A stretch of DNA of 64,000 nt from Curtobacterium sp. BH-2-1-1 (GCF_001806325.1 NZ_CP017580.1:3720001-3784000); one strand, 5' to 3'; positions 17,114 through 28,533 are shown, counted from the stretch's first letter. A program made the numbers and translations. Notes: generated by a model from the sequence alone, not told the origin.

Positions 17114-18200
17114 GGGGGCTCCCGTCCTGATCGGCGGCGGGCTCGGCGTGGTCGGCGGGTGCCGGTGCGTCGGCGTGGTCGGCGGGTGCCGGTGCGTCGG
17201 CGTGGTCGGCGACGAGGGCCCGCAGGCGCTCGGTCACCCGGTCGCGCAGGTCGTCCGGCTCGAGCACGCGAACCTCGGGCCCGAAGGCGGCGAGCTCCTC
17301 GGCGAGGATCTGGGGGTCGACGTGGTGCAGCACGAGGACGCCGTCGTCGTCGGTCTCGGTGTCCCGCCGGCGGGCGAGCCGACGTTCGGCGTCAGACCCC
17401 GGTGCGACCCGGATCCGGGCGGTGCGCGCCGCCCAGATGCGCTCGAGCTCCGCCAGTGCGCGTTCGCCCGCGCCGGCCGGGGCCGGGTGCTGCCCGACCT
17501 CGTACTGGGCGACGGGCCCGACGATCCGGGAGAGCAGGTAGTTCTTCTCGCTGTCCGTCGCGAACTCGTGCGCGGCGAGCATCCAGCGGCCGCCGTGCTG
17601 GACGAGCGCAACTGGGGCCACCGCACGCCGACGCGGCTCGTGCTGCCCCGGCGTGATGTAGTCGAAGCGGACCGCGGCGGACCGGTCGAGCGCCGAGCGC
17701 AGCGGCTCGAAGGCGACGTCACGGGCGCGTAGGCGCGGGGCGTACGCGTCGACGCCGAGGGCCCCGGCGCCGTCGTCCTCGGATCCGGCGGACCGCACCT
17801 TGAGCAGGCCGCGACGGGAGTCGGCGGAGAGCGCGCCCTCGCGCCAGGCCATCGCGGCGAGGGACAGGAGCGCGGACTCGTCCGGCGTGAAGCGGACGTC
17901 GACGGGCAGGTCGTACTCGCCCTTCGGGATCCGGTAGCGGAGCGTCTGGTTGTTGCCGGCGGCCCCCGGGGTCTCGATGGTCTCGAGCGGGATGCCCAGC
18001 TCGCGGACGTCGTCCTTGTCGCGCTCGAACTGGCGCTCCAGCGAGGCGTTGTCGCCGCCCGTCGTGAACCGCTGCCGGTAGCCCTGCACGTTGGCCAGGA
18101 TCTCGGACTTCGTCAGACCGGACTCCGTCGAGAGCAGCGCGAGCACCAGGCTGAACAGCCGTTCCTCGGCAGGCACACGGGGCACACGGGTCGCTGGCAC
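17106..18200 (-). CDS. pafB: WYL-domain transcriptional regulator PafB
   Basis: A 364-residue partner of PafC: helix-turn-helix region GLTKSEILANVQGYRQRF, WYL domain (AVRFDYITPG...RRRAVAPVALVQHGGRWMLAAHE) and a WCX extension. The C-terminus has a repeated ADHADAPAP segment encoded by a 27-bp tandem repeat. GTG start. A strong hairpin at 18218-18245 separates it from the upstream FKBP gene, so pafBC appear to be their own transcription unit. The proteasome and pupylation genes usually found upstream are missing. Confidence 0.88.
   Translation of the reverse strand: MPATRVPRVPAEERLFSLVLALLSTESGLTKSEILANVQGYRQRFTTGGDNASLERQFERDKDDVRELGIPLETIETPGAAGNNQTLRYRIPKGEYDLPVDVRFTPDESALLSLAAMAWREGALSADSRRGLLKVRSAGSEDDGAGALGVDAYAPRLRARDVAFEPLRSALDRSAAVRFDYITPGQHEPRRRAVAPVALVQHGGRWMLAAHEFATDSEKNYLLSRIVGPVAQYEVGQHPAPAGAGERALAELERIWAARTARIRVAPGSDAERRLARRRDTETDDDGVLVLHHVDPQILAEELAAFGPEVRVLEPDDLRDRVTERLRALVADHADAPAPADHADAPAPADHAEPAADQDGSPRG
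17147..17216. repeat. 27-bp tandem repeat in the pafB 3' end
   Basis: Two full copies and a partial third of a 27-bp unit beginning CGGCGTGGTCGGCGGGTGCC, in frame, coding for ADHADAPAP repeats at the PafB C-terminus. Confidence 0.8.
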
Positions 18201-18217
18201 GAGCCGATCCTACGGCA

Positions 18218-18245
18218 GCGCGGGTGCACCGGAGTGCACCCGCGC
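18218..18245 (-). terminator. terminator hairpin after the FKBP gene
   Basis: A perfect 12-bp stem GCGCGGGTGCAC/GTGCACCCGCGC with a CGGA loop, between the FKBP stop (18272) and the pafB start. Confidence 0.7.
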
Positions 18246-18271
18246 CGCGGTCCGTGGACGGTCCGGGAGGG

Positions 18272-19201
18272 TCAGGCGGAGATCTTCCCGAGGACGTCGA
18301 TCACGTACGCGTACGCCGCGCCCTGCTGGTGCACGATCGTGAGCACCTGGTCGCCGACACGGTGCCCGACGATGGCGTTCCGGACGCCTTCCTGCACCTG
18401 GCCCTTGGTGAGCGGCACGGTCTGCGCGCCCGAGCCGTCGGTCCAGCTGGAGCCAGCCACCGAGGCGTCGGTGCCGTCAGCGGGCCACGACACGGCGGTG
18501 TACTTGATGACGGCGGTGTCCTTGTCGGTGAGCTCGGCGCCGTGCCCCTTGCGGAGCAGGTGCGTCTCGTCCGACTTCGGCGCCGACCACGAGGGGATCG
18601 TGATGCCGGGCGCACCCGACGGCGCGAGGACGACGGCGGGCATCCCGTCCCCGGCGAGCTGCGGCGTGCCGGTCGCGCGGGCGTCGAAGGCCTTCTTGAC
18701 GTCGATGACGGCGATGACGGCGTCCTCGGTCTTGGTCGACGAGGTCCCCGTGTCGCCGGTGGTCGAGGAGCTCAGGGCGCTCTTCGGCAGTGCGACGGCG
18801 AGGCGGTCACCGACGTGCGCGCACTCGAGGGAGGCGCCGAGCGCCCCGTAGTTGTCGGCACCCGCGGTGATCGGGGCGGTCTGGCCGGAGTACCCGCTCG
18901 TCTGTGCGACCTCGCCGGTCGCACCGTCGACGAGGGTGTACTCGATCACGACGGGCGTGCCGTCCTCGATCTCGCGACCCTCGCCCTGGCGGAGGACCGA
19001 GACCTGGGTGCCCTTCGTGGTGAGGCCGCTCGGGATGTTGACCTTCGGCTCCTTGCCGAACGCACCCGTGGCGGTGACCGCCTCGGACGCGGCACCGGGA
19101 GCGGCGCAGCTCGACGGCGTGGAACCGGCCCCGCTCGCCGCGCACCCGGTGAGTGCTGCGGCGAGGCCGATGGTGACCAGGAGTGCGGGGATGGTGCGCA
19201 C
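18272..19201 (-). CDS. FKBP-type peptidyl-prolyl isomerase lipoprotein
   Basis: A 309-residue exported lipoprotein. The N-terminal signal VRTIPALLVTIGLAAALTGC ends in lipobox LTGC, so Cys20 is lipidated. Two FKBP-like domains follow (EDGTPVVIEYTLVDGATGEV...; ELTDKDTAVIKYTAVSWPADG...). The second ends VGDQVLTIVHQQGAAYAYVIDVL and resembles the family catalytic fold; the first is less complete. It probably assists folding of exported proteins. The GTG at 19201 is preceded by AAAGAGGG. It lies 43 bp downstream of trmI. Confidence 0.85.
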   Translation of the reverse strand: MRTIPALLVTIGLAAALTGCAASGAGSTPSSCAAPGAASEAVTATGAFGKEPKVNIPSGLTTKGTQVSVLRQGEGREIEDGTPVVIEYTLVDGATGEVAQTSGYSGQTAPITAGADNYGALGASLECAHVGDRLAVALPKSALSSSTTGDTGTSSTKTEDAVIAVIDVKKAFDARATGTPQLAGDGMPAVVLAPSGAPGITIPSWSAPKSDETHLLRKGHGAELTDKDTAVIKYTAVSWPADGTDASVAGSSWTDGSGAQTVPLTKGQVQEGVRNAIVGHRVGDQVLTIVHQQGAAYAYVIDVLGKISA

Positions 19202-19244
19202 GGACCCTCTTTCCGTTCGATGCAGGACGGGCACGTCGCGTAGC

Positions 19245-21034
<1,790 letters not shown>

Positions 21035-21193
21035 GGGCGACGAGTCTACCGGGGCGGTCCGCCCGCGTTCCGCTCACCGCGGACGCGTGGACGCACTCCG
21101 GTCGAGCGGCCCTATCCTTGTTGCTGCGAATGTCCGGTCGCGCGCGACCTGCGAGCCGCCCGCGCCCCGCTCCACCACCAGGAGGTCCCGTCC

Positions 21194-22123
21194 GTGCCAC
21201 AGCACTCCCCCTTCAGCGACGGTCGACTGCTCGTCGTCGCCTTCGAGGGCTGGAACGACGCCGGAGAAGCGGCGAGCGGTCTCGCCAGGCGCATCGTCGA
21301 GTCGCTCGAGCTCGACGAGCTGCGCGAACTCGACGGTGAGCGGTACGTCGACTACCAGTTCAACCGCCCGAACGTCGGCACGGACGAGAACGGCGGCCGG
21401 GGCATCCAGTGGCCGCGGATCGTCCTGCACGGTCCCGGTGCCGAGGGCCGACCCGTGATCGGAGCCACCGGCTCCCCGTCCGAACGCGACGTCTACGTGC
21501 TCGTCGGCCCGGAGCCCTCGCGGACCTGGCGCGGCTTCTGCGCGGAGATCATCGACCTCGCGGACGTCTACTCGATCGACGCCGTCGTCTTCGTCGGCGC
21601 GATGCTCGCCGACGTCCCGCACACCCGACCCATCTCGGTGTTCGTGTCGAGCGAGAACGCGGGCGTGCGTGCCGCGTTCGACGTCGACCGCTCCTCGTAC
21701 GAGGGCCCGACCGGGATCCTCGGGGTGCTCGCCGACGCGATGGACAGCGCCGGCCTCACCACGCTGTCGCTCTGGGCCTCGGTGCCGCACTACGTGCACA
21801 ACTCGCCGTCCCCCAAGGCGACGCTCTCGCTGCTCGACAAGATCGAGGAGCTCACCGACGTCACGGTCCCGCGGGGATCGCTGCTCGACGACGCCACCGA
21901 GTGGGAGGAGGGCATCGACGCCCTCGCCGCCGACGACGAGGACATGGCGTCCTACATCGGCCAGCTCGAGCAGGCGCGGGACACGGTCGACTCCCCCGAG
22001 GCGTCGGGCGACGCCATCGCGCAGGAGTTCGAGCAGTACCTCCGCCGGCGCGAGCGCAAGGACGGCAAGGACGGCGGGACCGCCGGGGGCGAGGGGTTCC
22101 GCCCGCCGCCACCGTCGCAGTAG
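21194..22123 (+). CDS. PAC2 family protein
   Basis: A 309-residue PAC2 (proteasome assembly chaperone 2-like) protein: GRLLVVAFEGWNDAGEAASG at the start, VVFVGAMLADVPHTRPI, GPTGILGVLADAMDSAGLT, and SLWASVPHYVHNSPSPKA, all hallmarks. The tail is acidic then Arg/Lys-rich. The GTG at 21194 follows AGGAGG. Its bacterial function is unknown; no proteasome genes occur here. It converges with mshC, with R1 copy d between them. Confidence 0.88.
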   Translation: MPQHSPFSDGRLLVVAFEGWNDAGEAASGLARRIVESLELDELRELDGERYVDYQFNRPNVGTDENGGRGIQWPRIVLHGPGAEGRPVIGATGSPSERDVYVLVGPEPSRTWRGFCAEIIDLADVYSIDAVVFVGAMLADVPHTRPISVFVSSENAGVRAAFDVDRSSYEGPTGILGVLADAMDSAGLTTLSLWASVPHYVHNSPSPKATLSLLDKIEELTDVTVPRGSLLDDATEWEEGIDALAADDEDMASYIGQLEQARDTVDSPEASGDAIAQEFEQYLRRRERKDGKDGGTAGGEGFRPPPPSQ

Positions 22124-22136
22124 ACGCGACCACACG

Positions 22137-22184
22137 GACGGACGGGAGGCGCGGTGCCAGCTGGCACCGCGCCTCCCGTCCGTC
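22137..22184. repeat. R1 dispersed palindrome, copy d (perfect 24-bp arms)
   Basis: Two perfect 24-bp arms (22137-22160, 22161-22184) abut with no loop; the core is GGAGGCGCGGTGCCAG and its complement. Outside them GACGCGACCA (22123-22132) and TGGTCGCGTC (22188-22197) extend the symmetry. The element lies between the convergent PAC2 and mshC genes and may terminate both. Confidence 0.8.
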
Positions 22185-22322
22185 ACTTGGTCGCGTCCCG
22201 TCCCGTCCGCGCGAGCGGGCACTTTCGGTCACGCTCGGCGCCTGGAGTCGGGCGATTCCGCCCTCTCGGCGAACCTGAGCCGCATGTCCTGCCCGCTCGA
22301 CGAACGGGGGCGGCCGACCGGG

Positions 22323-23567
22323 TCAGCCGAGGCGGATGCCGAGCAGGGCGTCGACCAGGTCCACGAGGTCCGGCGTGACCGCCGTCCCGCCCGCGATCGC
22401 CGTGTCGACCGCGGCTACGGCGCCCGGCGTGTCGAGGTCGTCCGCGACACGGGCGCGGACCCGCGCGATGACCTCGGCCGCGTCGTCGGCGTGTCCCGCG
22501 TCGCTCCCGGAAGCCCAGGCGTCCCACGTTGCCAGGCGCGTCGTGGCGCTGGTGAGCTCGGTGTCGAACCACTCCCAGTCGTCGGAGTACTTGTGCGACA
22601 GCAGCGCGAGGCGGATCGCACGCGGGTCGGCGCCGTCGTCGAGCAGCCCACGGACCGTGACGAGGTTGCCGAGCGACTTCGAGATCTTCTCGCCCTGGTA
22701 GGCGATCATCCCGGTGTGCACGAACGCCTGCGCGAGCGGCTGGTGCGCGAGCGCTGCGGCGTGCCCGGCGCTCATCTCGTGGTGCGGGAAGACGAGGTCG
22801 CTGCCGCCGCCCTGGACGCTGATCGGCAGGCCGAGGCGGTCGCCGGCGATGACGCTGCACTCGATGTGCCACCCGGGGCGCCCGGGGCCGACGGCGGAGT
22901 CCCAGCTCGGCTCGCCCGCTCGTGCGGCGCGCCAGAGCAGCGGGTCGAGCGGGTCGCGCTTGCCCGCACGGTCGGGGTCGCCGCCGCGCTCGGCCGACAG
23001 CGCGAGCATGGTCTCGCGGTCGAGGCCGCTCTCGTCCCCGAGCGACCAGGCCTCGGTCGGGCGGTTCACGTCGAAGTAGAGGTCGTCACCGGCGGACTCC
23101 GGCGTCGGCACCGCGTAGGCGTAGCCGGTCTCCTGCAGGAACGCCACGGCCTCGGCGATGCGTTCGACCTCGTCCGTCACCGCGACGAAGTCGTCCGGCG
23201 GCAGGACCCGCAGCGCCTCCATGTCGCGCCGGAACAGGTCGATCTGCGAGGCCGCGAGCTCGCGCCAGTCGACGCCGTCCCGCGCTGCCCGTTCGAGGAG
23301 CGGGTCGTCGACGTCCGTGGTGTTCTGCGCGTACTCGACCTCGAACCCGGCGTCCCGCCAGACACGACCGAGCGTGTCGAACGAGAGGTAGGTCGCGGCG
23401 TGGCCGAGGTGCGTGGCGTCGTACGGGGTGATGCCGCACACGTAGAGCGCCGCACGTTCCTCGCCACCGGTCGGATCGACGGGCTTGCCGGTCGCCGTGT
23501 CGTGCACGACCGGGCGGGGCGCGGTGCCCGGGACATCGGGGACGGACGGGACCTGCCAGGCCCTCAC
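22323..23567 (-). CDS. mshC: cysteine:GlcN-Ins ligase of mycothiol synthesis
   Basis: A 414-residue class I aminoacyl-tRNA-synthetase-like enzyme that joins cysteine to glucosaminyl-inositol in an ATP-dependent step of mycothiol synthesis. It shows [20 protein letters not shown] (HIGH-type motif THLGH and a zinc cysteine), [10 protein letters not shown] with the second zinc-site part, and [10 protein letters not shown] (KMSKS). The order PAC2-mshC-uppP is widespread in actinobacteria. It lacks the tRNA-binding C-terminus of CysRS. The GTG start overlaps uppP by 4 bp. Confidence 0.95.
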   Translation of the reverse strand: MRAWQVPSVPDVPGTAPRPVVHDTATGKPVDPTGGEERAALYVCGITPYDATHLGHAATYLSFDTLGRVWRDAGFEVEYAQNTTDVDDPLLERAARDGVDWRELAASQIDLFRRDMEALRVLPPDDFVAVTDEVERIAEAVAFLQETGYAYAVPTPESAGDDLYFDVNRPTEAWSLGDESGLDRETMLALSAERGGDPDRAGKRDPLDPLLWRAARAGEPSWDSAVGPGRPGWHIECSVIAGDRLGLPISVQGGGSDLVFPHHEMSAGHAAALAHQPLAQAFVHTGMIAYQGEKISKSLGNLVTVRGLLDDGADPRAIRLALLSHKYSDDWEWFDTELTSATTRLATWDAWASGSDAGHADDAAEVIARVRARVADDLDTPGAVAAVDTAIAGGTAVTPDLVDLVDALLGIRLG

Positions 23568-24394
23568 GGCTGGATCACTCCGAGCGACAACAACACGATG
23601 AGAACGATACCGAGTGCGATGCGGTAGACGACGAACGGCATGAAGCTGCGCTTGCTGATGTAGTTCATGAACGCCGCGATCACGACGAAGCCGACGACGA
23701 AGGCGACCACCGTGGCGATGAGCGTGTCGACCACGCCGAACGGCGCGCCGGTGTCACCGAGGCTCGTGGCGGCCTCGTACAAGCCGGAGAGGAACACGGC
23801 GGGCACGGCGAGCAGGAACGCGAACCGGGCGGCCGCCGGGCGGGTGTAGCCGAGCGCGAGCCCCATCGACACGGTCGCGCCGGAACGCGAGACGCCGGGG
23901 ACGAGGGCGAGCATCTGGGCGAGGCCGATCAGGATCCCGCCGCCGAACGTCATGTGCTCGATGCGCCGGACCTTCTTGCCGACGACGTCGAGCACGCCGA
24001 GCACGATGCCGAACACGATGAGGACGATCGCGACGATCCACAGCGACCGGAACGTCGTCTCGATCGAGTCCTTGAGCAGCAGGCCGGCGATGCCGATCGG
24101 GATGGTCCCGAGGATCACGAGCCACCCGAGTCGGGCGTCCGGGTCGTTCCGGGGCACGGTCTTCCCCGACAGCGACCGGAACCACCGACCGACGATCCGT
24201 GTGATGTCGCGCCAGAAGTAGATCAGCACGGCGGTCTCGGTGCCGAGCTGCGTCACCGCGGTGAACGCCGCGCCCGGGTCCTGCGCGTCCGGCAGGAACA
24301 GCCCGACGATGCGGAGGTGGGCGCTGGACGACACCGGGAGGAACTCGGTGAGCCCCTGGACGAAGCCGAGGAAGATCGCCTCGAGGATGTGCAC
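23564..24394 (-). CDS. uppP: undecaprenyl-diphosphatase
   Basis: A 276-residue polytopic enzyme that dephosphorylates undecaprenyl pyrophosphate and so recycles the lipid carrier for cell-wall synthesis; it also affects bacitracin tolerance. Motifs: [20 protein letters not shown] near the N-terminus (E/[14 protein letters not shown]) and [20 protein letters not shown]. About eight hydrophobic segments. GTG start after GAAAGG. Coupled to mshC. Confidence 0.95.
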   Translation of the reverse strand: MHILEAIFLGFVQGLTEFLPVSSSAHLRIVGLFLPDAQDPGAAFTAVTQLGTETAVLIYFWRDITRIVGRWFRSLSGKTVPRNDPDARLGWLVILGTIPIGIAGLLLKDSIETTFRSLWIVAIVLIVFGIVLGVLDVVGKKVRRIEHMTFGGGILIGLAQMLALVPGVSRSGATVSMGLALGYTRPAAARFAFLLAVPAVFLSGLYEAATSLGDTGAPFGVVDTLIATVVAFVVGFVVIAAFMNYISKRSFMPFVVYRIALGIVLIVLLSLGVIQP

Positions 24395-24456
24395 GGCTCG
24401 GGCCTTTCGGGGAGAGTCGGTTCAGGACACCGCCGGACCGGCGACCATGCACAATA

Positions 24457-25773
24457 TCAGTACGTGGCGAGGAGGTCTCCGAGGACCTGCCGCCCGAAGG
24501 CCAGCGAGTCGAGCGGCACCCGTTCGTCCACGCCGTGGAACATCGCCGGGAAGTCCACGCCCGCCGGCAGCTGCAGCGGCACGAACCCGTAGCCCGCGAT
24601 CCCCAGCGTCGACAGCGCCTTGTTGTCCGTCCCGCCCGAGAGCAGGTACGGCAGCACCGGAGCACCCGGGTCGTGCCGGCCGAGGACGTCGCGCACGGCG
24701 TCGACCAGGGGGCCGCCGAAGTCCTGCTCGAGCCCGATGTCGCGGAAGGACATCACGACCTCGACGTCGTCGCCCGCGAGTTCCCGGACACGCGCCAGCA
24801 CCGTCTCCTCGTCGCCGGGGAGGCACCGGATGTCCACCAGTGCCTCGGCGTGGTCGGGGATGACGTTGTGCTTGTACCCGGCGGTGAGCACCGTCGGGTT
24901 CGTCGTCGTGTGCAGGGCCGCGTGGATGAACCGCGACGCCGACCCCGTGGCCAGTGCCACCTCGTCCGGGCCGGTCACCATCGGGTCCACCCCGAGGAAC
25001 CGTGCGACCTCGGCCACCATCGCGTCGGTCGTCGCCGACAGCCGCACCGGCCACTCCTCGCTGCCGATCCGGGCGACCGCCGCGGCGAGCTTCGTCACCG
25101 CGTTGTCGTGGATGACGTGCGACCCGTGCGCCGCGGTGCCGGTCGCGACGAGCTTGATCCACATCAGGGCCTTCTCGCCCGTCTGCAGCAGGTACGCACG
25201 ACGGTCACCGAGGGTGATCGAGTAGCCGCCGACCTCGCTGATCGCCGCGCTCGCACCCCGGAACACCTCGGGGTGGTTCTCGACGACGTGGTGCGATCCG
25301 AGGACTCCCCCGGCCTCCTCGTCGGCGAAGTACGCGATCACGAGGTCGCGCTCCGGCGCTCCCTGCTGCTCGATGACGTCCGACAGCGACGTGAGCATCA
25401 TCGCGTCCATGTTCTTCATGTCGACCGCGCCGCGACCCCAGAGCATGCCGTCCCGCACCTCGCCGCCGAATGGGTCCACCGACCAGTTCGCCGGGTCCGC
25501 CGGCACCACGTCGAGGTGACCGTGCACGACCAGGGCGGACTTGTCGCGGTTGCGTCCGGGCACCCGTGCCACGACGCTCACACGATCGGGTTCGGACTCG
25601 AACAGCTGCGGCTCGAGCCCGAGCGCACGGAGCTTCGCCTCGACGTAGTGCGCCGCCTCGGTCTCGCCGCGGGACTTCCCCTCGCCCCAGTTCGTCGTGT
25701 CGATGCGGATGAGGTCACGGGCGATCGCCGCGGTGGCCTCGAGGTCGGTCAGCGTGGCCTCCGGGTTCGTCAT
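24457..25773 (-). CDS. M20-family metallopeptidase
   Basis: A 438-residue zinc hydrolase of the ArgE/DapE/aminoacylase group: first metal His and Asp in VVHGHLDVVP, bridging Asp in GRGAVDMKNM, general base and metal Glu in YFADEEAGG, final His in AMFHGVDERV. A dimerisation domain with HGSHVIHDNA lies between. It would cleave N-acyl amino acids or peptides; the substrate is unknown. A TAGCGT -10-like box sits 6 bases before the ATG, suggesting leaderless mRNA. It is separated from uppP by 62 bp. Confidence 0.88.
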   Translation of the reverse strand: MTNPEATLTDLEATAAIARDLIRIDTTNWGEGKSRGETEAAHYVEAKLRALGLEPQLFESEPDRVSVVARVPGRNRDKSALVVHGHLDVVPADPANWSVDPFGGEVRDGMLWGRGAVDMKNMDAMMLTSLSDVIEQQGAPERDLVIAYFADEEAGGVLGSHHVVENHPEVFRGASAAISEVGGYSITLGDRRAYLLQTGEKALMWIKLVATGTAAHGSHVIHDNAVTKLAAAVARIGSEEWPVRLSATTDAMVAEVARFLGVDPMVTGPDEVALATGSASRFIHAALHTTTNPTVLTAGYKHNVIPDHAEALVDIRCLPGDEETVLARVRELAGDDVEVVMSFRDIGLEQDFGGPLVDAVRDVLGRHDPGAPVLPYLLSGGTDNKALSTLGIAGYGFVPLQLPAGVDFPAMFHGVDERVPLDSLAFGRQVLGDLLATY

Positions 25774-25945
25774 GGCCCAACGCTACCGGTCCGCGCCGAC
25801 GGCCCCGGCGTCGGACGTCACAGCAGGACGCGCCCGGGATGCGCCGCTGTGTTCATCGGGCGTTCAGACCCGTGCTAGTGTCTTCTCTCGGCAGGAACGC
25901 CGGGGAAACAGCCCGGAACGACGGCCGACAAGTGAAGAAACACCT

Positions 25946-26031
25946 GTCCGGGTGGCGGAAATGGTAGACGCGCTAGCTTGAGGTGCTAGTGCCCGTATTA
26001 GGGCGTGGGGGTTCAAGTCCCCCCTCGGACA
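25946..26031 (+). tRNA. tRNA-Leu (anticodon GAG)
   Basis: An 86-nt class II tRNA. Acceptor arm GTCCGGG pairs with CTCGGAC, with one G-U. The anticodon stem CTAGC/GCTAG closes loop TTGAGGT with GAG at positions 34-36. A long variable arm (TGCCCGTATTAGGGCG) marks leucine, and the T arm is GGGGG-TTCAAGT-CCCCC. Discriminator A at 26031; CCA is not fully encoded. A terminator follows at once. Confidence 0.95.
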
Positions 26032-26042
26032 CAGGAAATGGG

Positions 26043-26072
26043 ATGCCCCCTGGCCTTTCGGCCCGGGGGCAT
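26043..26072 (+). terminator. terminator after tRNA-Leu
   Basis: ATGCCCCCTGGCC and GGCCCGGGGGCAT form a 13-bp stem with one mismatch around TTTC, followed by TTCCTGTTGTGT. The flanking CAGGAAATG and CATTTCCTG also pair in part. Confidence 0.7.
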
Positions 26073-26324
26073 TTCCTGTTGTGTCTTCCCGGCGAGTGCC
26101 GCCGTCGCTTCGCTCGGGGCGTCACCGCCTCAGCCGCGCCAGTTCGCTGCGCTCACGGCGGGTACGGGGTGCGTCCGGCAGGTAGGTGCCGGTTCGCGGC
26201 GGCGCGTGACGAAACGGGGCGGGCGGACTCTCACCTTCGGCACCGCAACCCGATGACCCGAGTCGACGGCCACGTCCCCGCTCGGTGCCGCGGGCCTGGC
26301 TGCCGCAGGAACCCGAGAGCCCGA

Positions 26325-27692
26325 ATGCACCACCACCCTGTCCGATCCCGCGACCGACGCGGATCCGTCCTCCTCGCGGCCGGGATCGCCGCCGTGGCCG
26401 CCATCGCCGGCGGCATCAGCGCTGCGGTCCCCGCGTCCGCCGCCGCCGAGTACACCACGAACGCGACGATCGACGGTCTCCGCTTCACGTCCCAGACCGT
26501 CACGTCCGGCAGCGCCGCCGAACTCTCCGGCACGTGGTCCCTGCCGGACTCCCCCACCACCCCGGCCGGCTTCGTGGTGGACCTGCCGCCCGAGCTCCAG
26601 GGCCGCTCCGACGGGTTCCCCCTGCTCGCACCGGACGGCTCCGCGATGGGACGGTGCACCGTGTCCTCGACCCAGCTCGACTGCGCCGTCGACAGCGCCT
26701 ACGTCGCCGCCCACCCGAACGACCTGCACGGATCGTTCTCGTTCTGGGTCACCGTCGAGACCACCACCGAGTCCGCCACACCGACGACCTACCAGGTCGG
26801 TGGCACCGCCGTGACGACCACGGTCGAACCCGCACAGCCCGGCACCGGACCCGGGACGTGCACCGTCGACTGCACCTTCACCGGCCGGACGAGCGGCAAG
26901 TGGGGCAGCTACGACGCCGCCGCGGGTGTGGTCGAGTGGACCGTGGCGATCGGTTCCGGCGCCGACGGCATGCCGGACGGCCAGCGCATCACGGTCACCG
27001 ACACCCCCGGGCCCGACCAGGAGCTCCTCACCAGCTTCCGCGGGTACCCCTTCGCCACGCTCTGGCAGACGAACCGGACGACCACCTGGGACGACGGGCG
27101 AGAGGGGCTCACCGGATGGGCGCCGGCGTCGCGAGAGGACTACGCCAGCACGGCCGGGAGCGTCACGTTCACCGCGCGCCAGGGGTACTTCTACGACGTC
27201 CACTTCGCCACCCGGGTCACCGACGGCGGCTTGGCGGGCACCTACACGAACACCGCCACGATCAGCATCGACGGCGACGACGACTCCTCGGTCAGCGGCA
27301 CGGTCGTGCACCAGGGTGGCGGCGCCTCGGGGTCCGGGACGGCACCGACGAGCACGCCGACGCCGACGGCTCCGGCGACGGTCGAGCCCACCCCGACGCC
27401 GACCCCGACCGCTCCGGCGACGGTCGAGCCGGCCCCGACCGCCGAGCCGACCGTCCGGCCGACCGTGACGCCGGGTGCGTCGACCGCAGACGAGGAGACC
27501 GAGTCGCCGGTGCCCACGGCGATGGGCGCGGCGGTCGACACCGGAGGGACGACGTCCGACAGCACGGCCCCCTGGTGGTCCGTCGCGCTCCTCGGCAGCG
27601 GCGGCCTGACCCTGTTGCTCGTCCTCGGCGTGTGGGCAGCCCGTACGCGGGCACGAACGCGCGCACGAACGCGCGCACGAACGCGACCGTGA
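26325..27692 (+). CDS. secreted Ig-fold adhesin-like surface protein with C-terminal anchor
   Basis: 455 residues. A signal peptide (basic start, hydrophobic 14-34, cleavage near ASAAAEY at 37-43) leads to two beta-rich domains resembling the Ig-like domains of Gram-positive adhesins: about 43-180 (GTWSLPDSP...VDLPPELQG) and about 185-335 (TSGKWGSYDAAAGVVEWTVA...). A Pro/Thr-rich stalk follows with repeated TAPATVEP, then a hydrophobic helix (SVALLGSGGLTLLLVLGVW) and an Arg/Thr tail. This is a sortase-substrate layout, but the pentapeptide is not LPxTG; AVDTGG just before the helix is the nearest match. A sortase gene follows 196 bp downstream. The ATG fits the signal peptide; no strong Shine-Dalgarno. 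Confidence 0.75.
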   Translation: MHHHPVRSRDRRGSVLLAAGIAAVAAIAGGISAAVPASAAAEYTTNATIDGLRFTSQTVTSGSAAELSGTWSLPDSPTTPAGFVVDLPPELQGRSDGFPLLAPDGSAMGRCTVSSTQLDCAVDSAYVAAHPNDLHGSFSFWVTVETTTESATPTTYQVGGTAVTTTVEPAQPGTGPGTCTVDCTFTGRTSGKWGSYDAAAGVVEWTVAIGSGADGMPDGQRITVTDTPGPDQELLTSFRGYPFATLWQTNRTTTWDDGREGLTGWAPASREDYASTAGSVTFTARQGYFYDVHFATRVTDGGLAGTYTNTATISIDGDDDSSVSGTVVHQGGGASGSGTAPTSTPTPTAPATVEPTPTPTPTAPATVEPAPTAEPTVRPTVTPGASTADEETESPVPTAMGAAVDTGGTTSDSTAPWWSVALLGSGGLTLLLVLGVWAARTRARTRARTRARTRP

Positions 27693-27888
27693 CCCGTCGC
27701 CGCGGCACCCGTGCCGCGGCCCCCGACCGCTCCGCTCGACGACCCTGCGTCGGGCGGAGTCCAGCCGGGTCCGTCGCCCGAACGACGACCCGGCGCGCGG
27801 GCCGGTGGGCAGCACCCGAAGCGCCCACCGGTCCGCACATCCAGCGCGAGACCTGCCCCGACCACGACCGACCCATCGAGGAGACACC

Positions 27889-28533
27889 GTGCACGTCCGA
27901 TCCGGTCGACGACCGTCCTCACTCCCGCTCGTCCTCGCCGCCGTGAGCGCGGTCACGATGCTCGGCCTCGGGGTCGGCGGGGTGGTCACCGCGACGAACT
28001 CGACGGCACCCGGCACCGCGCGCGACATGCACGGCGACCCCGTCCGGCTCGAGGCACCCGTCGCGAGCGCTCCCGGAGCCGGAGCGACGTCCAGTGGGTC
28101 CGGACGCCTCAGCGTCCCGTCCGTGCGCCTCGACGTCCCGCTCGGTGCCCTCGACGCCGTGCGCGGCAGGATCACGCCGCCGGGGTTCCGGTCGGCGTAC
28201 CTGGTCCGCGACGTCGGGGTCACCCCCGAGCACGCCGCGTCCGGCACCGTGGTCGTGGTGATGCACTCCCTGCGGGGCGGCGGCACCGCCCCGGGGAACT
28301 TCCTGACGGACGTCGATCGGGGTCGGAGTCGGGTCGCGACCGGTGCCGCGGTGACGGTCGCGGGCGTGGCGTACACGGTGACCGGCTCGACCCTGGTGGA
28401 CAAGGACCGCATCGCCGACGACGCCGACGTGTGGGGCGACGTCCCCGACCGTCTGCTCCTCATCACCTGCCTCGAACACCCGGACGGCTCACCGTCGACG
28501 CAGAACCTCGTGATCACCGCCACACGGGCGTGA
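27889..28533 (+). CDS. class E/F-like sortase
   Basis: A 214-residue membrane-anchored transpeptidase: N-terminal hydrophobic segment (about 12-34), then a sortase beta-barrel from RLSVPSVRLDVPLG. Catalytic His126 lies in VVVMHSLRG and Cys194 in LLLITCLEHPDG (TLxTC-type motif). The Arg that normally follows Cys by about ten residues is not in place; Gln205 (TQNLVIT) fills the spot and Arg213 is the only nearby Arg. It probably anchors the upstream surface protein. GTG start after GAGGAGA. Same strand as both neighbours. Confidence 0.8.
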   Translation: MHVRSGRRPSSLPLVLAAVSAVTMLGLGVGGVVTATNSTAPGTARDMHGDPVRLEAPVASAPGAGATSSGSGRLSVPSVRLDVPLGALDAVRGRITPPGFRSAYLVRDVGVTPEHAASGTVVVVMHSLRGGGTAPGNFLTDVDRGRSRVATGAAVTVAGVAYTVTGSTLVDKDRIADDADVWGDVPDRLLLITCLEHPDGSPSTQNLVITATRA

